From: CAYRAV01 sp964422365
Lineage (GTDB): Bacteria; Bacillota; Clostridia; Lachnospirales; Lachnospiraceae
DNA: 17,592 bases
Reading direction: 5' to 3'
Assembly: GCA_964422365.1 (NCBI GenBank)
Contig: CAYRAV010000067.1
Span: 1 to 17,592 of the forward strand
Made by a program: the position numbers and the translations under genes. Of the stretch, positions 14,602-17,592 are shown piece after piece; positions within the stretch are counted from its first letter, which is position 1; each line of letters starts with the position of its first letter. The notes beneath the pieces were generated by a model. That model was not told where the DNA came from and did no database searches. It saw nothing but the letters and a program-made list of their open reading frames with translations.

Positions 14602-14742
14602 ATGGAACTGAATTATTTCAAGGACAAACTTTTTGATTTGCTGAACGACAGCGAAGGAATGGGGATTACCGACCTAAACTCAGACGAGCAGAATAATCTG
14701 CTTACTGTCAAGACAGAGGATGGGAATGTATTTGAAATTTAA
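14602..14742 (+). CDS. Small acidic protein, 46 aa, passenger gene
   Basis: MELNYFKDKLFDLLNDSEGM begins a compact, acidic 46-aa protein ending DGNVFEI. The amphipathic first helix (NYFKDKLFDLLN) and the DG-V-F-E end give it a real-protein look, and it resembles short hypothetical proteins common in Lachnospiraceae; I assign no function. Its ATG directly abuts the GTAAC end of the internal repeat, and no proper Shine-Dalgarno is visible (GGGTGTG is about 10 nt upstream). The insertion may therefore have removed its native start region. Confidence 0.5.
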   Translation: MELNYFKDKLFDLLNDSEGMGITDLNSDEQNNLLTVKTEDGNVFEI

Positions 14743-14752
14743 GAAAAGCCTA

Positions 14753-14781
14753 TTGTATTTGTAAAGCTAATGTAATATAAT
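14753..14781 (+). promoter_or_regulatory. Promoter of the 119-aa passenger gene
   Basis: TTGTAT (14753-14758), 17-nt spacer, perfect TATAAT (14776-14781). It lies between the two passenger genes, so the second is expressed independently. Confidence 0.6.
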
Positions 14782-14817
14782 AAAGTCAGTAACAAACTAG
14801 AAATGGAGGAGTTTGAA

Positions 14818-15177
14818 ATGCTACATTCGAATTTGAAGATAAATGGGGAAAAAATACCAAATGAAAAGGAATTGGAAAAATTCTTTGCTTCCGAACACTT
14901 TACATGTGAAATAGGATATAATGCACTGGAAGTAGAGTATTCAGAAGAAGGAGCTGCTTTTATCGGTTGGATTGGCAATGAAGAAGAAGTGTATTATTTT
15001 GATAATGGGAGCGGAAATGTTGAACCCGTTGATTTAGTCATCAATGTTTGCCCCGAAGAACGGATGATGTGTTATGATGATGTTGTTATAAAAGATATTG
15101 TTTTCTATTTTTGCGAAACAGGTGAACGGAATCCAAAATATAACTGGATTGAGGATGACATTGGGTATGAACAGTAA
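14818..15177 (+). CDS. Acidic 119-aa protein of unknown function, passenger gene
   Basis: I do not recognise the family. The protein begins MLHSNLKINGEKIPNEKELE and is strongly acidic, with aromatic beta-type strands (AAFIGWIGNEEEVYYF, VVIKDIVFYFCE) and no signal peptide or membrane helix. Size, acidity and single-domain look recall immunity proteins of toxin systems, but no toxin is adjacent. The start is ATG 14818, with GGAGGAG about 6 nt upstream; an ATG at 14803 provides those very bases and is unlikely. The last codons (DDIGYEQ and stop) lie inside the right inverted repeat, so the element end supplies the C-terminus. It has its own promoter at 14753-14781 and is the only well-supported plus-strand gene of the window. 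Confidence 0.7.
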   Translation: MLHSNLKINGEKIPNEKELEKFFASEHFTCEIGYNALEVEYSEEGAAFIGWIGNEEEVYYFDNGSGNVEPVDLVINVCPEERMMCYDDVVIKDIVFYFCETGERNPKYNWIEDDIGYEQ

Positions 15178-15186
15178 CAATATATC

Positions 15187-15374
15187 TTTTGCACATACTG
15201 CTGCTCCAAATGCTCTAACAAAACAAGAAGGTCCACATCAACTCCCTAAATCTCATACTCATAAGAGATTTGCTCCACTCTGTGTGCATGCTGGAATATC
15301 TGAATTTTGTTTTCCACAAGATGGAAAAGGAACTTTTATCATAAACAAAAAACATTATCTCCTTTAAAGGAAAA
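15187..15374. other. Non-coding stretch to the right of the element
   Basis: No gene with a credible start was recognised. A small AAATCTC/GAGATTT inverted repeat is present near 15249-15272. The plus-strand frame that covers this stretch lacks a Shine-Dalgarno and a recognisable protein. Confidence 0.4.
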
Positions 15375-15441
15375 TTAAAGAAAAATTGCCCGGAACACCA
15401 ATCACTCCTACATTATTCTCCTGATAACTCATCAGGAGAAA
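15375..15441 (-). pseudogene. Relic of a second Bce-type permease gene
   Basis: This segment matches 17371-17437 of the permease gene closely; between 15385-15441 and 17381-17437 only about five or six bases differ. In translation MSYQENNVGVIGVPGNFSL parallels MSYQENNAGVIVVPDNLSL. Outside this segment the similarity stops and the frame closes soon after, so only a short gene scrap remains. Confidence 0.65.
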
Positions 15442-15500
15442 TTAAACCACAAACTTTGCAGATACATCTATCTGTGAACTACATCATTGGACAGATAATC

Positions 15501-15668
15501 CTATATAATTATATGGCAGAGACTAAAAATCCAAGAGTAAACTGCATTGATTGTAAGAATCACTCTTGTATATTCATCCTTCTGAGATTCCACCTCAATA
15601 CTATGTCCTAACTCTGTGCACAGCTTCTTACACAAATACAATCCCATTCAGAACGATTTTTCAAGGAC
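15501..15668 (-). pseudogene. C-terminal relic of a BceS-like histidine kinase
   Basis: The frame reads GLYLCKKLCTELGHSIEVES then DEYTRVILTI, the G2 box and last strands of the HATPase domain in BceS-type intramembrane-sensing kinases. Upstream in the same frame is VLEKSF, then TGA, then MGLYLC. The family has about ten residues (TG...ST) between these parts, so a short deletion and a stop codon lie inside. It stops at 15501. The corresponding DHp segment is found at 16240-16530. Confidence 0.65.
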
Positions 15669-15684
15669 ATAATATAAAGATATT

Positions 15685-15719
15685 AAAAAGTGCCCGAAAA
15701 CTAAGCATTTTCAAGCACT
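15685..15719 (-). terminator. Intrinsic terminator after the TnpW-like fragment
   Basis: In minus-strand RNA, AGUGCUUGAAAA (15719-15708) pairs over 12 positions, two of them G-U, with UUUUCGGGCACU (15700-15689) around a 7-nt loop, followed directly by a U run. It is 17 nt past the TGA of the TnpW-like frame. Confidence 0.75.
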
Positions 15720-15735
15720 CTCACAATACACATAT

Positions 15736-15900
15736 TCAGCTACTTTTCATATCCTGCATATCATTTTCTATTAGTAGGATAATTTTGTCATTCATACTTT
15801 CCCTGCTTTGCTGGCTGTAATGAAATGATACGTCATAGGTGGTGTTGCCTATTTTCTTGGTAAATCCCCTGCACCTCTTGGTTGTGTCTGCTTTGGATAT
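15736..15900 (-). pseudogene. TnpW-like transposon protein fragment
   Basis: The frame reads RCRGFTKKIGNTTYDVSFHY followed by SQQSRESMNDKIILLIENDM and ends at TGA 15736. The pattern KKIGxTTYxVxxHxS...E...DKIxxLIxND is that of small TnpW-type proteins carried by Clostridia transposons and ICEs. No start codon is available: upstream the sequence merges with the acetyltransferase gene in another frame. So it is a 5'-truncated mobile-element remnant with its terminator still attached. The family call rests on recalled pattern, not on a search. Confidence 0.5.
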
Positions 15901-16154
15901 TCTTTTTTTACAAATCCCTTTTTCAAAATCCCATTTCCATTGCCTTTATTCATGAGTGCAAGTGTACCAATGACAGTATTATTGTCTACTGCAATCCAAA
16001 ATTTTCCGCCATTTTTTTCATAGGCATTATGAATGTCTAATAAGTCTGGCTGTTCCTCTAACGATAAATTTATTTTCGCTTCATTGTTCTGAATATGCAA
16101 TATTAAATCTGTTATTTGCTGTTTATATTTTTCTTGATAAGTTATTATTTCCAT
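15849..16154 (-). pseudogene. 3'-truncated GNAT acetyltransferase
   Basis: The first 85 or so residues follow a GNAT N-acetyltransferase well: MEIITYQEKYKQQITDLILH, then GGKFWIAVDNNTVIGTLAL (strands 2-3) and NGILKKGFVKKEY. The acetyl-CoA motif (Q/RxxGxG/A) and the rest, about 60-70 residues, are missing; the reading continues with an unrelated tail PKQTQPRGAGDLPRK. The junction coincides with the TnpW-like fragment in another frame. The 5' end is intact, with an extended -10 promoter and AAGGAGA about 8 nt before the ATG. Without the cofactor motif, activity is unlikely. Confidence 0.65.
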
Positions 16155-16185
16155 AGTGTTCTCTCCTTAGATACCAATATTTATG

Positions 16186-16194
16186 ATTCTACCA
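16186..16194 (-). promoter_or_regulatory. Extended -10 promoter of the truncated acetyltransferase gene
   Basis: TGG-TAGAAT (16194-16186) is an extended -10 element about 32 nt upstream of the ATG. There is no good -35 at standard spacing. Confidence 0.45.
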
Positions 16195-16239
16195 CAACAC
16201 CACTAATATTACTATCAAATATTTCTTAAATTTTCATAC

Positions 16240-16473
16240 TCACAATTCTTCCTCCCTCCGCTTAGTCCTGCTTTGTTCCACATACGAATCTATTTTCTTA
16301 ATCTGTGTATTCAGTTTTCTTGTGGCTGAAGATTGATGATTATGAACAATTAATGTCAGTGCAGCAATTGGAACTTTTATTTCATGTACCCATGTTTCAA
16401 TATATTGCTTAAATTCATTGCTAATTCGTATATGATTTTGTATTTCATCATTCATGGATTTTGTAATTTCCAC
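16240..16473 (-). pseudogene. BceS-like histidine kinase fragment (DHp domain)
   Basis: The phosphoacceptor region is clear: YIETWVHEIKVPIAALTLIV, with His in the WVHxIKxPIAA box of BceS-type kinases, preceded by an amphipathic helix. After KKIDSYVEQ, where the family continues into the ATPase domain, the sequence changes to SRTKRREEEL and stops. The two N-terminal membrane helices are missing. The same frame runs upstream without a stop to 16531 and there joins the response-regulator remnant, so no independent start is convincing (GTG at 16473 is only the first possible one). Confidence 0.65.
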
Positions 16474-16533
16474 TAAGCTGTTATATAAATTTTTCCCTGA
16501 TAACTTTAGGATTGCATATTCTGTTTTTGTTAA

Positions 16534-16740
16534 TCACACTATATTGTCATCTATCCCAGCCTGGTGCAGCACAGAATCTAACTCTATATCTTGAAATTCC
16601 AAATTCTGCCATTTTGCTTTTGCACTCCTATTTCGCAGCTGCACCATAATTCTTGCAAAAAGTTCTTTTGTGTCAAAAGGTTTGGTCAAATAATCTTGTG
16701 CTCCCTCTAACAGTACATTTACCTTACCCTGATTCTCCAT
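16534..16740 (-). pseudogene. BceR-like response regulator fragment
   Basis: Covers the last part of the receiver domain and linker: VNVLLEGAQDYLTKPFDTKE, with the conserved Lys-Pro switch of OmpR-type regulators. The first roughly 80 residues, including the phosphoacceptor Asp, are absent. After DDNIV there is a TGA at 16534-16536, but the same frame continues LTKTEYAILKL, the start of the winged-helix domain, and then passes directly into the kinase fragment. So one nonsense codon and a fusion deletion are present. It lies 70 nt after the permease stop. Confidence 0.7.
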
Positions 16741-16810
16741 GTACCTGCACCACTAATTATGATAAGAATAGCACTTGTCATAATATTGATAAATATAGCA
16801 TATTGTACCA

Positions 16811-17592
16811 TTATTTTATCACTCTTTTGCATGATAAGTAAGAAACTACAAAATACCCGCCATAAATAAAAACAATCATAGCTGCAGTTACAATTAGTGA
16901 TAGGAATATATCTGAAGAATCATAAATACTCAGCATGTAATTACAAACCTGTATTCCAAATATGGAATGTATGACTGCCAAAATTAGTGGTATTCCAAAA
17001 AAAACAGACATCTGTTTGAACAACGCATGGTGAATATCTTTCTCACTTGTACCAATTTTTCTTAAAATCACATATTTATGCCTGCCATCTATTGCATCGG
17101 ACATTTCCTTTAATGCCAGAATCGCGGCTCCTGATATCATAAATATAATTCCTAAATATAATCCCACAAATACAACTACTCCGCTTGAACCAATACTGTC
17201 ATCATATATATTTGTTTTCGTGGCTCTGTAAATTTCATTCCACAACTTAGAATCAGGATTTAATTTTTTATAAAACTCTTCACCATCCATATATTCTTTA
17301 AACTCTTTCTCTTCGCTTTTCTTATTGTCATAACAAATTAACCTATACTGATAAGACCTTTCACTTTCTTTTAATGAAAGATTGTCCGGAACAACAATCA
17401 CTCCTGCATTATTCTCCTGATAACTCATCATGATAAATCCTGCTCTACATTCGTTATATTTGGGACAAAGTGTAGATTTATGAATGGTAATTGCATTGTT
17501 TTCTTTTAATCCATTGTTATAGATCTCCACACTTCCTTCCAAATCTGCTACTATAATATATTCCTCTTCCTTTAAAGACAATTGTTCCCTGC
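16811..17592 (-). CDS. Bce-type ABC transporter permease, C-terminal part (5' end outside window)
   Basis: The frame is open to the right edge, so only about 260 C-terminal residues are seen. It contains part of a large extracytoplasmic domain (about the first 130 residues, with three Cys, including CPKYNEC), then three membrane helices (near 138-160, 190-212, 225-248) with the FtsX-like motif AILALKEMSDAIDGRHKYVILRKIGTSEKDI in the cytoplasmic loop between the first two. A large extracellular domain followed by FtsX helices is the layout of BceB/VraG permeases that protect against bacitracin and other cell-wall-active peptides. Downstream lie fragments of the matching BceR and BceS. No ATPase gene is in the window. 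Whether the 5' part is intact cannot be seen. Confidence 0.8.
   Translation of the reverse strand, partial: REQLSLKEEEYIIVADLEGSVEIYNNGLKENNAITIHKSTLCPKYNECRAGFIMMSYQENNAGVIVVPDNLSLKESERSYQYRLICYDNKKSEEKEFKEYMDGEEFYKKLNPDSKLWNEIYRATKTNIYDDSIGSSGVVVFVGLYLGIIFMISGAAILALKEMSDAIDGRHKYVILRKIGTSEKDIHHALFKQMSVFFGIPLILAVIHSIFGIQVCNYMLSIYDSSDIFLSLIVTAAMIVFIYGGYFVVSYLSCKRVIK

Larger units (their letters stand above)
14507..15178. mobile_element. Non-autonomous inverted-repeat element with passenger genes
   Basis: Left end GTTACTGTTCA... (14507-14529) and right end ...TGAACAGTAAC (15156-15178) are inverted repeats matching at 19 of 23 positions, with the outermost 11 perfect. The perfect 8-bp sequence AATATATC flanks both sides (14499-14506 and 15179-15186), as expected of a target-site duplication. 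The 672-bp unit contains no transposase. It carries a near-palindrome at its left end and two small plus-strand genes, opposite in direction to the neighbours. An 8-bp duplication is seen in several IS families (for example IS66, ISL3 and IS6), but I cannot assign the ends to one. Confidence 0.65.

Noticed and set aside
15098..15367. 89-codon plus-strand frame
   Set aside because: Overlaps the end of the 119-aa gene in another frame, has no ribosome site and shows no recognisable protein pattern.
1..17592. CRISPR array, tRNA or rRNA genes
   Set aside because: No regularly spaced direct repeats and no cloverleaf or conserved rRNA stretch were noticed on either strand.

Overview
The window is AT-rich. 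Shine-Dalgarno sequences are strong (AAGGAGG-type), and almost every gene lies on the minus strand in short, tight operons. Gene content (PPi-type phosphofructokinase, type III pantothenate kinase, archaeal/fungal-type Asd, LanFEG/BcrA-like and Bce-type ABC systems, a TnpW-like fragment) points to a gut-type Clostridia genome, most likely Lachnospiraceae. I cannot name a genus from the sequence alone.

Layout by position. (1) 1-2545: an intracellular alpha-amylase (cut by the left edge) behind an FMN-dependent nitronate monooxygenase/FabK-like oxidoreductase, sharing a consensus sigma-A promoter. (2) 2623-3371: a PsbP-like lipoprotein, probably starting at TTG. (3) 3528-9074: an apparent bacteriocin-type or self-protection locus, all on the minus strand. 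In transcription order it holds a broken LytTR-type response regulator, a broken AgrC-like GHKL sensor kinase, a hairpin repeat element, a strong promoter with operator-like repeats, a frameshifted small peptide gene, a secreted 145-aa protein, two ABC permeases, an ATPase whose Q-loop carries Glu (the E-loop of lantibiotic-immunity LanF proteins), and a membrane-anchored 224-aa protein. (4) 9318-10908: asd with a terminator and a long leader containing a compact predicted pseudoknot RNA. (5) 10994-14480: a housekeeping cluster, Dabb protein - coaX - dus - PPi-PFK. (6) 14499-15186: a 672-bp non-autonomous transposon-like unit with terminal inverted repeats and a perfect 8-bp direct flank (AATATATC), carrying two small plus-strand genes. 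(7) 15375-17592: a graveyard of a Bce-type antimicrobial-peptide sensing and resistance locus. It holds a permease (cut by the right edge), a response-regulator tail fused in frame to a kinase DHp segment, a truncated GNAT acetyltransferase joined to a TnpW-like transposon remnant, a kinase C-terminal relic, and a second relic of the permease.

How the parts fit. Regions 3 and 7 are both peptide-antibiotic systems whose sensory parts have decayed. In region 3 the effector and transporter genes look intact and have their own promoter, while the two-component system lacks its phosphoacceptor His segment and its DNA-binding domain. The best candidates for undescribed biology are the secreted protein plus E-loop transporter cassette, the passenger-carrying inverted-repeat element, and the pseudoknot RNA upstream of asd. 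No tRNA, rRNA or CRISPR array was seen.
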